Shown: positions 23,034 to 35,722, numbered from the stretch's first letter. The stretch: DNA of 64,000 nucleotides from Talpa occidentalis (GCF_014898055.3 NW_023605194.1:59311361-59375360), one strand, 5' to 3'. Translations and numbers: made by a program. Notes: a model not told the origin generated them from the sequence alone.

Positions 23034-23303
23034 ATTTTTTTTTAAAGATTTATTTATTTATTTATACAAGCACTGGGTACAGTCAGAAGCGCGGGAGGGT
23101 GAGAGAATTCACCAGAGCCAGAGCGGGGAACAGAACAGGCAGAGTGACGAAATACACTGCTGAGGGGAGCAGCGGGCACAGCAGGAGAGGTCTGTTGCAC
23201 CATGTGGGACCCTCGCTGGTGGCCAGGGATTGAACCAGCGCTTCAGATGCTGCGGGCAGCTTTGCAGCCCAGCGCTCAAATGCTGTGCCACCAGGGGAGG
23301 CCC
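23034..23303 (-). mobile_element. tRNA-derived SINE, type I
   Basis: Minus-strand copy from a T run to ccaccaggggaggccc. No clear TSD. Confidence 0.9.
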
Positions 23304-23544
23304 TCAGTAGGAATATTGATTAGGCCTTCTCTATTTGCTTCTCTTGTACTTTGCTCATTCCATATATTACACTTTCTATAATCTGGTCATATACTAGTTG
23401 TACACAAGTTTCCTTAAAAGCAAGTAAGTTGAGAAAGTCTTTTTTAAATATATTTCCTCAAGGCCTAGCAAAGTAACTGACCCATAACTTATATTCCACA
23501 CATGTTTCATAACTAGCAAATTAAACCACAAGAAGATTGAATCT

Positions 23545-23826
23545 TTTTTTTTTTTTAAAGATTTATTTATTTATGCATATAAGAGCTGGGATACAGACCA
23601 GAAATGCGGGGTGGGGGGGTGAGAGGATCCACCAGAGACAGAGTGGGGAGCAGAACAGGCAGATTGACTGAAATACACTGCTGAGGGGAGCAGTGGGCAA
23701 GATAGGAAAGGTCTGCCTAGCCATGTGGCTTTCTCCCTGGCCAGCTGGTGATTGAACTCGAGCTGCAGAGGCTGCAGATTGCTTCCTAGTGCAGTGCTTA
23801 ACCCCTTGCGCCACCAGGGAGGCCCT
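23545..23826 (-). mobile_element. tRNA-derived SINE, type II
   Basis: Minus-strand copy with a G-run expansion (ggggtgggggggtgag) in the distal body. TSD obscured by T-rich flanks. Confidence 0.9.
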
Positions 23827-23918
23827 CTTCTTTTTTTAAGAGTGAGTCTTATCCCATATATTTACGTCAGGTCATGCAGCACATAATTTTCTCTGTGTGT
23901 TCATTTTAGATAAAGGGC

Positions 23919-24056
23919 AATATATATATATATATATTTATTTATATATATTTATATATATTTATTTATATATTTATTTATATATATTTATTTATATATT
24001 TATATATATTTTATATATTTATATATATTTATTTATATATATTTATTTATATATAT
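23919..24056. repeat. (TATTTATATA)n AT-only satellite
   Basis: About 138 bp made only of A and T. An irregular array of TATTTATATA and TATATATTTA words starts with a pure (TA)n run. Confidence 0.95.
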
Positions 24057-24936
24057 AAAACTTTTTGAAAGGTTATTTTTTGTTCTATTTTTCTCCTTAA
24101 GAAAAGGACATAGAAGACCATTTCCACATAATTCATAATGACCAGTTTTGTGTTTTTACATTCTCATCCTAACAAACACTTGATTAATCAGTTTAAAGAC
24201 TTTGAAATGCTAAGTAAAATAGGAATTTCACTGAAATGGTCAATTTCATCTAAATATCCAGATACAGGACTCAAACCAGGCTTTTTGTATTACCTATAAG
24301 TAGTGGAAATTATTGCTATCCATCCATCATCTTGCCATCCATCTCTGTGGTATTTATTGAGTGTAAACTATATTCAAGACTCTGGCCTGATTATGGAACA
24401 TGGTGTCATATATCTGAACTTTCCTTTATACATGGACACACTCAGTTTGCTAAATCAACCACTTATTGGAAAATGCACTCCAACTCCAAAAACAAAACCT
24501 TTGCTCACAGAATGAAATGGGCTCATTTGAATCCTAATGTGTTGTAGACATTCCAATTAAAATAAAATTTTATTTTCTTGAACTGAAATAAATTAGAGGA
24601 CTGTAGCAATAGCAAAAGTGAGTAATATTTGCAACAATAATAAGAAATGGTCTTCTAAAAAAATGGTCTTCTCATTAAATGTTTTGCATCACAGAAGTCA
24701 TGAAATATTTCAAAAACTTCACGCCTCTCTTTTCAGCCACTGTCAGCGATAGTATACCTCACTAACCCTGCCACAGGCATAAAGATATCCAATTTGGCAG
24801 TTTAAGAATGATCATTTTTCCTTTCTAACTGTGAAACTATATCACAATGTTCTCAATAATAATGTTTCAAAATTTTTTCCAAATGCATTCTGAAGTTGCT
24901 ATGGCATCATATTTATCATTATTCAACTGGGATATC
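24057..24936. other. Unique intergenic DNA, possible MIR trace
   Basis: tatttattgagtgtaaactatattcaagactctggcc (about 24352-24388, read here only as a motif) recalls the complement of a MIR 3' end. Otherwise no gene or repeat. Confidence 0.35.
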
Positions 24937-24946
24937 AAGAATCAAA

Positions 24947-25448
24947 TAATCCTACTCTCCCCTCCCCACTGTGGTGTGTCTTTGGTTTATAGTTGCTTGT
25001 TTATTTTTATTTTTACTCTATTATAATTAGTCTTTTTCCTGGTCCCTTATTTAGGTTTTCTAAATTCCTGCTATGAGTGAGACCATCTGGTATTTTTCTT
25101 TATCTTTCTGGCTTATTTCACTAAGCATGATCCCTTCCAGCTCCATCCATGTTGCTGCAAATGGCATGAGTTTATCACTTTTGATTGCTGAGTAATATTC
25201 CATTGTGTATATGTACCACATCTTCATGATCCAGTCATCCATTTTTGGGCATTTGGGTTGTTTCCATAGCTTACCTATTTTAGTGCTGCTATAAACAAAG
25301 GGGTGTAGGTGCCCTTTTGAATTAATGTTTTTGTGTCTTTTGGGTAAACAAGGGGGAGTGGGAATTGTATGGGGACTATAACCAAGATGAAAATGAATAC
25401 ATTATGCAAAAATGAAAAATGATGTAAAAAATATATAAAATTTAAAAA
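24947..25448 (+). mobile_element. 5'-inverted L1 insertion (twin priming)
   Basis: 25351-25448 is the plus-strand end of an L1 (ggaattgtatggggactat... to A-rich tail). 24947-25350 is the adjoining L1 part in inverted orientation; its complement encodes [20 protein letters not shown]...SEISQK and extends into the 3' UTR. The two segments are contiguous in L1 coordinates and joined head to tail in opposite directions. A short TSD aagaatcaaa lies at 24937-24946 and 25449-25458. The 3' UTR (gggactataacc, aaaatgaaaaatgatgtaaa) belongs to the same type as the elements at 42881 and 63312, distinct from those at 1 and 58318. Confidence 0.88.
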
Positions 25449-25458
25449 AAGAATCAAA

Positions 25459-26004
25459 AAAGAGAGAAACACTCATTATAAGCCCTTAATAATTTAAACT
25501 AAAAAAATAAAAACACTGTAACTACTACTTTAAGGGTGATCTATGTTTTAAGTACATCATGGCAACCTTTACATGTGTGATGTCTTTCCATTTCACTGTC
25601 TACAAGTAATCTAAACCCACTTTATTATCCATCACATTCAAGTTCTTATCTATCCTCCTGAAATTGCCAATTTCACAAGTGGAAAACAAAAAATGATGGA
25701 GAGGTGGACTGGGATGGAGGGTTGAGTTGGAGGAGGAGGAAGAGAGGGGTAGTAGAGGGTAATATGATGATGGTGGTTATGATATAATGGTAATGGTTGT
25801 GACATGGTGGTGGTGGCAGTGACTTTTCAGTTATGATTCTGATAAGGACAACTCTCAGTCATCATATTTCTCTTTAACCTTGTGTCATTTGTCATGGCTG
25901 TCATACTGATCTCCATTTCTTATTTTTCCACATTGCCTCTTTTGAAAGCATCTGTCTTTTTATTGCAACTGTTTTCAGAGACTATTCTGACTTCTTTTCA
26001 GTAG
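25459..26004. other. Unique DNA with a purine-rich, GGT-rich block
   Basis: 25690-25830 is strongly purine-rich on the plus strand (ggaggaggaggaagagagg, then gatggtggttatg and ggtggtggtggcag). No gene seen. Confidence 0.5.
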
Positions 26005-26165
26005 TACATCTCCAATTTTAATGTGCATAGCTGAAAATGCATAGCTGATTCAGTAGGTCTGAAGGGAGGGCTGAGATGCTGCATTCTAACCAGCTGTCAA
26101 ATGAAGATGGTGATCCTTTTCCACAGAACACCACTGAGTGGCAGGGCTCTAGCCCTACATGCTTC
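26005..26165 (+). repeat. MER5A-like DNA transposon fossil
   Basis: Ordered words ttttaatgtgcatag, gctgattcagtaggtctgaagg, gagatgctgcattctaac, gatggtgatcc and a final tggcagggctctag follow the MER5A (hAT-Charlie) consensus as I know it. Confidence 0.65.
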
Positions 26166-26189
26166 AATACTGTGACTTCTAGACACGTG

Positions 26190-26829
26190 AGACTATGCAA
26201 CACTTGCAGTGTGGCTTGTCTCAACTGTCATCTGCTCTCTCTATAAAATACCAGGACTCAAAGATGTACTAAAAGAAGAAAGGAAATATCCTATTAATAT
26301 TTCTAAGTTAATATTTCAGACATGTTGAATTGAATGTTATAAAAATTTCACACTTATTTTTACCTTTTTTAACATGCATAATCAAAGTATTTAAATTCCA
26401 TATGAGGTTCATATTATTCTGTTGCTCAGCCCCACTCCAATCAGAGGTGAATATTTGAAAAACTGGTGAAGCTTAAAATTTAGGGTCTCTTGCTTACTTG
26501 ACCCCTTTCTAGGCCTGTGATGGGTTCTAGCAAGTTTGCTTTTATAATTTTGTACGCCTTTCTTTCAGCAGAACAGCACAGATTATATAGGCTTCAAGCC
26601 TCATAAACCTGAATCTGCTTTGTTGACTACACATGTGATAATTCACTGCTGGGACTTTAATTCCTGATACTGTGCAGAGAGATAAACAATACACATACCC
26701 GTAAATTTCCCCTGCTCCTCAGGCTCATATTTCCCACTCACTGAGTCATTCCATTTAGTCATCACATTATAAAAAACCTTTATTCTGCCCCGAAACAATT
26801 ATTCTATTTTGTGGTAGATTATTCATCTC
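26190..26829. other. Unique intergenic DNA
   Basis: No gene or clear repeat. Confidence 0.4.
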
Positions 26830-27080
26830 CTTGTATTTGCTCATGCTATTCTCTCAGCCAGATGGCTCAGCTCTTCCAGGTCTATAGAAGTCCTACTTAT
26901 CCTCTGAAGGCTACCTCACGACTCATCTCTGAAATGCATCTGACTATTTCAGATCACAATAATCACTCCTGTAGTACTTCTCTGTGCACTTTCATTCTTT
27001 GTGTGTGGTGGTTTTTTTTTTTTTGGAGGGAACAGTATCATTTTAGGGTATATCTATGCTTATTTTCCTCTGTGTCCAAG
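26830..27080 (+). repeat. Possible L2-like fragment
   Basis: tattctctcagccagatgg, then tccaggtctatagaag, ctctgaaggctacctcacg and acttctctgtgcacttt recall the diverged L2 3' region. Confidence 0.35.
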
Positions 27081-27871
27081 CTTCAAACTCACCTATTTTT
27101 CTAGGACATCTAAGATTATTTAAATTATACAAGTACACTTATAAAACCACTTTATGCCAAATTTTACTTTATGCAGAACTTCAGCGGAAAACAATATAAA
27201 ACATTCAAATCGAATGTAAAGTGGACAGGCTGCAAAATAGATGTGGATAATTCCTTGGCGGTCTCATTCTGGAAGACTCATTGCCCATGTTGCTTTATGC
27301 AGTGGTCCAAGAATATGTGGCCAGGACACCTGCTCCTGGTGTTGAGCTCTTAGTTCTCTATGGTTGGAGTTTCTTCTCTGCCCAGTTACAGTTTAACAAT
27401 TATGTGTTCTCCATGTGCCAACATCCACTCTCTGCCAACACAGGCTCTGTCTCTCTGGTTCCTCAGGCTGTGCTATCTTCCTTTCCCACATTTTGTGAAG
27501 CTACAGGCCAGGCAGTCGTTATTGCTCACATAGCTGGCTCACCACCAACAGCACAAAGTCACAAACAAACATCATTCCTGCTGGAGCATGAGCTCTGAGA
27601 CTGTCTTGTTTTCCATGTTAATCTCAGCGTTATCTTGAATGACTATTGGAAGAGCACCCATCATAGCTGCACTAGTAGCCTCTAGCTCATCTTTGCTTCA
27701 CTTGTTCTGCATCAGTGAAGCCCTTTGTGTTCTTGTATGTTTCAAGGATCCTACATCACTTGTATCCTGTCATGTCACATTGTCTATTATAGTAAATTGA
27801 CTTCTGAGTCTAAAAATTTTAAGCAGTGTTTTCTTATATTAGTTTTCTCTCCCTCCATAGACATTAGGCTT
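27081..27871. other. Unique intergenic DNA
   Basis: A frame of 105 codons (27281-27598) has no recognised domain, no splice context and no homologue I know. Treated as non-coding. Confidence 0.4.
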
Positions 27872-27888
27872 AAGAAAGACAGGGCCGA

Positions 27889-27962
27889 CTGTTCTGCTCC
27901 CTGCTCTGGCTCTGGTGAATTCTCTCACCCTCCTGCACTTCTGACTGTACCCAGTGCTTGTA

Positions 27963-27998
<36 letters not shown>

Positions 27999-28010
27999 CT
28001 TTTAAAAAAA
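27889..28010 (+). mobile_element. 5'-truncated tRNA-derived SINE, type I
   Basis: Only the 3' part is present (tgttctgctccctgctctgg to the (AAAT)n tail), yet it is bounded by a perfect 17-bp TSD aagaaagacagggccga (27872-27888 and 28011-28027). The truncation therefore happened at integration. Confidence 0.95.
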
Positions 28011-28046
28011 AAGAAAGACAGGGCCGAAGTCTGCATAACTTGGAAT

Positions 28047-28360
28047 AGGGTGGCTAAGAACTTTAGTATCAGGCGACCTAAATTTAAATCATGACTCTGC
28101 CATCTGCAAACTATTGACTTAGGATTAATGCTAGATCACCTTTAAAATATGATTTTTTTCCATCTGTAAACTGGGCATGAAAATAAAACCACCTTAAAGG
28201 ATTTTTGTGAGGATTGAATAAAATAATGAACAAAAAATATTCAGTATATTGTGTACATTACGTAACCGATATGTAATAATTATTCCATAAATATCAGTGT
28301 CTATTATGTTTAGTAACAATAAAAGCACCTGGCAGAGGCCTGGGATATTAAAAGTAGTTC
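28047..28360 (+). repeat. MIR SINE fossil
   Basis: Carries the MIR word order: gactctgccatctgcaaact, then catctgtaaactgggcatg, aaaggatttttgtgaggattgaat, and a cacctggcagaggcc...ttcaataaattattg end. Confidence 0.75.
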
Positions 28361-29260
28361 AATAAATTATTGATTGAGTAGTCTGAATTGTCCAAATGTG
28401 GGTACACTGGTATATTGCTCTCCATCATCAATTCATTAAGTTCTTACTATATCCAAGTTGTGTGCTCTATATGCATGGAATGATACACACAAACTATGTA
28501 TCTCCGAAATCACCCATTCTGTCATTCATCACAGGAACATGCACCAGTCAAGTATACATAATTCTAATATGTATATTCAATACTGATTATCTGCTATTTT
28601 TAATTTTTTTACTAAAAGGAACATATGAAAATAAGCCATTAAAGCAAGAATATAATTTTGTAAATAACAGCACATATAAATAATTTGGTTTACTAGGATG
28701 TGCCCTTGGAGTGCCTAACATATGGAGAAGCACAGCTCTTGTTAATTAGCTGAGACATTAGCTGCAGCAAGAAACTGTGATTCAGCCTGCTATGTCCTTA
28801 AGAAGCCATCAACATGATTTAAACATGCTTTGTGAAGTAAATAAGACTTCAAAAGAGTTCATTTACCTATGTAAAAAAAAAGGAGATATCAAGGAATAGG
28901 GGCATTGTAAATATCACTACTCTATTACTTAAGATAAAGGACCACAACAAAGATAAAAAACAACACACACACACACACCAAACTATCAGACAATAAATGA
29001 GATTACCTTTGTAGGAAATGGTGCATTATAATTTTACTATCAAATTTAAACCCAAAATAGTAGGGACCCCACACAAAGCATTCAAAAGAGAATCATATTA
29101 ATATTTAAATGGAAAAATTCAAAAGTTTATCAGTCTTCAGTTACTGAGAAAACCATTTGTGGTTATAGTTTATCTCTGATAGATTCGAATACATTCTATT
29201 TAAAGAAGAAAACATGATTAAGTGGATTCCCCAGGCACTAAAACTTTCTGGTGTACTTTT
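28361..29260. other. Unique intergenic DNA
   Basis: No gene. A short (AC)8 lies at about 28962-28978. Confidence 0.45.
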
Positions 29261-29274
29261 AGTTCCATTTTTCT

Positions 29275-29596
29275 TTTCTTTCTTTTTTTTATTTTTTTAA
29301 TAGAGGCATGTTTTATTTATTTATTTATTTGTTTGTTTGTTTTGTTTATACATGCACTGGGTACAGTCAGAAGCCAGGGAAGGTGAGAGAATTCACCAGA
29401 GCCAGAGCAGGGAGCAGAGCAGGCAGAAGGACCGAAGTACACTGCTGAGGGGAGCAGCGGGTGGCAGGAGAGGTCTGTGCGCCATGTGGGATCCTCCTCC
29501 GGTGGCCGGGGAGCAGCCGGGGAGCGAACCGGCGCCGCAGAGGCCGCGGGCAGCTTCGCAGCCCAGCGCTCAACCACTGCGCTACAGGGGAGGCCC
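29275..29596 (-). mobile_element. tRNA-derived SINE, type Ia
   Basis: Minus-strand copy with extended tail. Perfect 14-bp TSD agttccatttttct at 29261-29274 and 29597-29610. Confidence 0.96.
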
Positions 29597-29610
29597 AGTT
29601 CCATTTTTCT

Positions 29611-29950
29611 AGAGTCCTGAGATATTTTGTAATTGAGAGAAGTCAACTTTTGCTTCTAGCAGACATGACACTTGGGAGAACTGGGAGTTGATGGGAGAGG
29701 AAGCACACATCTCCAGTTGCCCCTTGAAGGGGATTCTTCTCACCTTTTCTGGAAGTTATGCAAATTATGCTTTATCTGTCAGACAGGAAAAGTCTAAAAA
29801 AGGTTCTGCTTTCACTTACAGAACACATGGATGGGAAATCCTGCAGTGTCAGATTGCACAGTGAGTATAGACAAGGATCATGAAGATCAGGAAGAATTTC
29901 TGATTCTATCTCCTCAAAACTGCTCTAATAAGTTGCTTCTCTTTTTTTCC
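29611..29950. other. Unique intergenic DNA
   Basis: No gene or repeat recognised. Confidence 0.4.
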
Positions 29951-29952
29951 CT

Positions 29953-30498
29953 AAGATTTATTATTTTAATTTATTTATGCATACAAGAACTGGAGTATAT
30001 GCCAGAGGTGCTGGGGGGTAGGTGGGTGAGGAGATTCACCAGAGACAGAATGGGGAGCAGAACAGGCAGATTCGGGGGACTCCCTGGTGGCTCAAGGGGT
30101 TAAGATGCAACCTTTGAAGCTATCCTCAGTCACTGCAGCACGAGTTCGATCCCCAAAAAGGGAGCTACCCACATGGCACAGCAGACCTCTCCTGACTCAC
30201 CCGCTGCTCCTCTCAGCAGTGTATTTCAGTCGATCTGCTGTTCTGTTCCCTATTCTGTCTCTGGTGAATCCTCTCATCCCCCTACACCTCTGGCCTGTAC
30301 CCTAGTTCTTGTATGCATAATAAAATAAATAAATTAAAGAAAAGGCAGATTCACTAAAATACACTGTTGAGGAGAGCAGTGAGTGAGACAGGAGAGGTCT
30401 GCTGTGCTACATGTGGGTTAGATCCCTGTTTGGGAATAGAATTCAGGGTGTAGTGGTGATAGTTCTGATACTTAACCCCTAGGCCACCCAGGATGCCC
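29953..30498 (-). mobile_element. tRNA-derived SINE, type II, host of a nested SINE
   Basis: The minus-strand body is split: the tail half is at 29953-30073 and the head half at 30343-30498. The head half is strongly diverged, as expected of an older copy. Confidence 0.88.
30074..30342 (+). mobile_element. tRNA-derived SINE, type II, nested insertion
   Basis: Plus-strand copy inserted into the opposite-strand SINE. TSD aggcagattc at 30064-30073 and 30343-30352 is part of the older SINE's own body. Confidence 0.93.
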
Positions 30499-31584
30499 TC
30501 ATTAATATTTCTTTATGCAACCATCTATATCTTTTTTAAGCTAAAAGAAGAACATATGTCTCTAACTCATCATTACTATCTAGATAAATTTAACCACATT
30601 TCTTTGTGTATCTGTAAACTCTCGCTCTTAATTCTGACAAATATGGCTTAATTACCTGCCATTCATCTTCTGAACTGTCTAATCCCAAAATACAACTACA
30701 AGTATAGAGGGATCAGAATTATTAAACTGTATCTTCATATCTTCTTCCTTCTTTTCATGCCATAAAGTGGTTGAAAAATACAAGATTTTTTCATCCTTTA
30801 TCCTAATAATATAGTATATGCAATCCCAACTAAAGTTTAATTAGTGTATTAGTTGAAATTGTCTGACTCTTGCTTATGAAGATCATTTACTTGCACAGTC
30901 ACCATTATTTTTAAAACTGGAAATTTACTAAGCCTTTTCCCTACCCTTAAATGGCTTTTCCCACCGAGAGCTAGACAGAAAATGCAGAAAAGAATTTGCT
31001 TAAATTTATGAACAAATTATGAATTTTCTTTAAAATTATGAAAAGAGTGGGAGATCTAAGACTCAAAACAATGATAATCTGCACTATCAGTTAGTTGCAT
31101 TATAATTTTGAAAAACAGATTAAAATAAAATAGAAGGGGGACAGTTTTAAGGTATTTGTTTATCTTTCTAAGGTTGAGCCATGTTGGGTTCCTTTCATCT
31201 TTCCCATGACTATACTGAAGTGTTTGAAGAGATAAAAAACCAGCATTTCACTTATCATTACCTTTCTAATTGTTTCCTTTATGAATCAAGAGAGGGTGGT
31301 GGTGTTGGACACTATAAAACAGATCTGGTTTCAGCATAATACACTGAGCTTTAGAGAATTTAACAAATATCTGAAACATGGGCACTGGCCCTCTAATTTT
31401 GCTGTGCATAAAATGTAAAAAAAAAAAAAAAACAAAACCCTCTTTAAAATCAAAGTAGTTTTATCTTTGAAAAGATAAATTCTTTATCTTTATCACGAAG
31501 TGAAAGTGTTATAAAAAGAAATACCCGCGAATCAGTATTACTTTTGTTTTGGAAATCACCTCTACCACACTATTTGCTAGGTTT
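30499..31584. other. Unique intergenic DNA
   Basis: No gene or recognised repeat. An A run lies at 31419-31432. Confidence 0.45.
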
Positions 31585-31600
31585 AGAAATCACATACCTA

Positions 31601-31880
31601 AAGGACCTCCCCTGGTGGCTCAGCAGTTGAGGGCTGGGCTGCCAAGCTGCCCGCAGCCTCTGCAGTGCCAGTTCGATCCCCGACCCCCAGCAAGTGTCCC
31701 ACATGGTGCAATAGACCTCTCCTGCTGTGCCCGCTGCTCCCCTCAGCAGTGTATTTCGTCGGCCTGCCTGCCTGTTCAGTTCCCTGCTCTGGATCTGGTG
31801 AATTCTCTCACTCTCCCATGCTTCTGACTGTACCCAGTGCTTATATAAATAAATAAATAAATCTTTAAAAAAAAAAAAAA
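31601..31880 (+). mobile_element. tRNA-derived SINE, type I
   Basis: Plus-strand copy with TSD agaaatcacataccta (31585-31600) against agaaatcatatgccta (31881-31896), 14 of 16 matching. Confidence 0.93.
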
Positions 31881-31896
31881 AGAAATCATATGCCTA

Positions 31897-32158
31897 CAAT
31901 AAATACATTTTAAATGCCAATACTCATGTATTCCTATGTTTTTTTTTAAAAAAATTAGACTATCTTTTTATTGTATGCTACTACCTGTCTACATATAATA
32001 ATGATCCTTGTGAATAGAAATTCATGAAAATTCAATTAGGTAGATGTTAAGGACTGACAAAAATAGAAGTTTCTATAGTATGGAACATCTCATAAGGATA
32101 AGCTTTTTTACAGTCTTCAAATTCAGTTCTCCTTTGAATATTCAGTAGTTCAGAAAAA
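31897..32158. other. Unique intergenic DNA
   Basis: No gene seen. Confidence 0.4.
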
Positions 32159-32719
<561 letters not shown>

Positions 32720-32732
32720 TCACCTTGCTTAT

Positions 32733-32976
32733 GTTTATGTAAGAAAAAGATTGGATAAATTTTCTCAGCCCAGGTCCTCTCATTCAACTTTCCTGACTCT
32801 CTCCAGCTGCTAACAAATTCCATCCACACTTCAGGATCCAGGTCAGTCCATGATCCTCCAAGAAACTTTTCTTATTATTTTACATCACTGATCTTTCCTG
32901 TCTGGAAATATCATCACTGCAATTGTCTGTTGTATTAAGTATGATGATTTTGCACAGTTCTATTTCATGATATGAA
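32733..32976. other. Unique DNA, L2-like traces
   Basis: tttcctgactctctccagctg and the acatcactgatctttcctg...tcatcactgcaattg words weakly recall an L2 3' region. Not firm. Confidence 0.3.
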
Positions 32977-32989
32977 TGTTTTAAGATTT

Positions 32990-33317
32990 TTTTTTTTCTA
33001 TGTGTATTTGTTTTTGTTTTTTTTTTTTTTTAAGATTTATTTATTTATTTATACAAGCACTGGGTACAGTCAGAAGCGCAGGAGGGTGAGAAAATTCACC
33101 AGAGCCAGAACATGGAGCAGAGCAGGCAGAAGGACCGAAGTACACTGCCGAGGGGAGCAGCGAGCCGCAGGAGAGGTCTGCGCACCATGTGGGACCCTCC
33201 TCTGGTGGCCGGGGAGCAGCCGGGGATCGAACCGGCGCCACAGAGGCTGCGGGCAGCTTCGAGGCTGCGGGCAGCTTCGCAACCCAGCGCTCAACCACTG
33301 CGCCACCGGGGAGGCCC
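32990..33317 (-). mobile_element. tRNA-derived SINE, type I, with internal 18-bp duplication
   Basis: Minus-strand copy with perfect 13-bp TSD tgttttaagattt at 32977-32989 and 33318-33330. The unit gaggctgcgggcagcttc is present twice in tandem (33243-33260 and 33261-33278), enlarging the tRNA-like head between the A and B boxes. Confidence 0.95.
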
Positions 33318-33330
33318 TGTTTTAAGATTT

Positions 33331-34604
33331 GACATGATTTAAATACCAAGGAAGAGAATGGTATTGTACATTAAACACCCAAAATCCTGTCAATTTCATA
33401 GGAAGCATAAATACCAAGAGATAAACAACTGTAGTAGTTCAAGTGGGTATGATGGAACAGGATTAAAAAAACAACAATGCTTTAAAATGTTCGGGAACTT
33501 CAAAAACTGTGGCAAGCCAGAGAGTTCTTCCTGGAGAATTATGGCTAATAAAAAAAACCCAGATAATTTATATGCTAATGGTGTCACTAGCTATGGGTAA
33601 GCTTCCTAAATATCCCTCTGTCAATTCTACTCCTAATCTATGCTCACACTTGTATTTCAATCATTTTTAGTTACTTTCTTCTGACTTGACAATCTACTCT
33701 TAAATGGTACTTTGGCAACATGAGAATAGAACAGATGAAACATATACATTTATGAGAGTAAGATGGCTCTTTGCAGTAAAAAAGAAGATTTTATACCTGG
33801 ACTGCTAGGTAAATGAATGTCTCAGGGAGAGAGAAAACTAGGATTTCTTATTTTTTGTTAGTATTTCAAAGAGATCCTAGTTTCTGAAAACTATAAGAAG
33901 AGATGAGTTCAGTATATTAAAAGAAATACACTGTAGATAGTGATGGAGAAAAAAGTTACAGCTATTTTTTTTTGAGGGGGAGGGGAGATCAATTTAACTT
34001 TTTTCTCTGTTCTTAGCATCATGTTTTCTAAATATAATTTTGAGCCCTCACAAAAGGTTGTGAGAGCTTCATGATACATCAGTTGTACACTTTTTGAATC
34101 CTCTGCCCTTCACCCCTACTCCCCAGGATCTGAAGCGGACAGTTTGTCCTGACCTGCATCCATTGTCTTTTCTCACCTCTGGTAAATTATGCCTGCCCTA
34201 CTGTGATAGTCCTGGAGAAATGAGTGACTGCTTTCCACTCTGAGTGGCAGAGGGACAAGATCTTGCAAATGGAAGATCCTCTTTGCAGAAGAGATGAAGA
34301 ATGGACACATAACTTATACTTGTCACAAAGAGATGTTTTCTTCCAAGAGATGAATCTTGATCCAGTGGTATAAGAATGAAATAGTAGGATATAATTAATC
34401 TCACTGTATGTCAACAGGATGCTTTCTGTGACTGGACATCTCCATAATTCCTTCTTGTAAGGATCTCACATTTATTTTTTGTTTCATTTCATTCACAAAC
34501 TTGTCTCCTAACCTGTTTTTGATTCTATCAGTATTTCCAATATATTCCTTATGCTTATGAGCTAGAGTTAACTTCTGTTTCTGAAATCAAGAAACTTATT
34601 TAGT
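33331..34604. other. Unique intergenic DNA
   Basis: Frames up to 80 codons with no recognised domain. No repeats identified. Confidence 0.45.
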
Positions 34605-34988
34605 CCTGACTTCAACCTATGCTATAAAACTGTAGTAAAGAAAACAGAATGGTAGAATAAATGAATAGAATGGAAAGTAAAATATCTTCACCAAATGATA
34701 TTGGAAACACTGGATAGCCACATGCAAAAGAATAAAATTACACCATATATAAACTCACACCTTATAAAAGAATTAATCCAGAGTAGATTAAAGATTTGAA
34801 TATAAAACTTGTGACCATAAAATACTTGGAAGATAGCATAGGCAATAAGTTCCTTAACAACGTCTTTAGAGATATCTTTGGTGATTTGATTTCAATGGCA
34901 AGGTAAAAAGCCAAAATAAGCAAATGGGACTATAACAAACGAAACAGCTTTTGCACAGTGAAAGAGACCATTATCAAAAATGAAAAGA

Positions 34989-35267
34989 TGGGGCCTCTCT
35001 GGTAATTCACAGGGTTAAGCACTGCACTATGAAGCAATCCACAGCCTCTGCAGCACGAATTCGATCCCTGGCCAGCCAGAGAGCAACCCACATGGCAAAG
35101 CAGATCTCTCCTGTCTCATCCACTGCTCCCCTCAGCAGTGTATTTCATTCAGTCTGCCTGTTCTGTTTCCCACTCTGTCTCTGCTGAATCCTCTCACCCC
35201 TCCCCCCCCCAACACCTCTGGCCTGTACACCAGTTCTTGTATGCATAAATAAATAAATCTTTAAAAA
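34989..35267 (+). mobile_element. tRNA-derived SINE, type II, within old L1
   Basis: Plus-strand copy. Perfect 13-bp TSD aaaaatgaaaaga at 34976-34988 and 35268-35280, whose sequence belongs to the L1. Confidence 0.95.
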
Positions 35268-35722
35268 AAAAATGAAAAGACAACATAATGAAGGGGAGAT
35301 GATGTTTGCAAGTCATATATTTAACAAGGGGTTAATATCAAAAATAGTTAAGCAACTCATACAATACAATGATAAGAACAACAAAATGTAAATGAAAAAT
35401 TGGTGAGAGTATCTGAACAGACATTTCTCTAAAAAACACATACAGATGACCAATAGGCACATGAAAAGATATTTATTATAACTTATACTAGGGAAATATA
35501 AATCAAAATTTCACACATGTGAGACAGATATCACCTCATACCCGTAAGAATTGTTATCAAAAAGCAAAAGACAAGTTTGGCGAGGGTGTGGAGAAAGGAC
35601 ACTTTCTCCTTGGACACTGTTACTGGGATATAAACTGATTCAATCCCTGTGAAAAACAATATGGAGATGGCAAAAAAAAAAAAAATTAAGAATAGAAGTA
35701 CCATTTGGTCTAGTTAGTTCAC

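Noticed and set aside
23919..24056. CRISPR-like or other spaced repeat array
   Set aside because: Pure A/T low-complexity DNA without spacers, in a mammalian genome.
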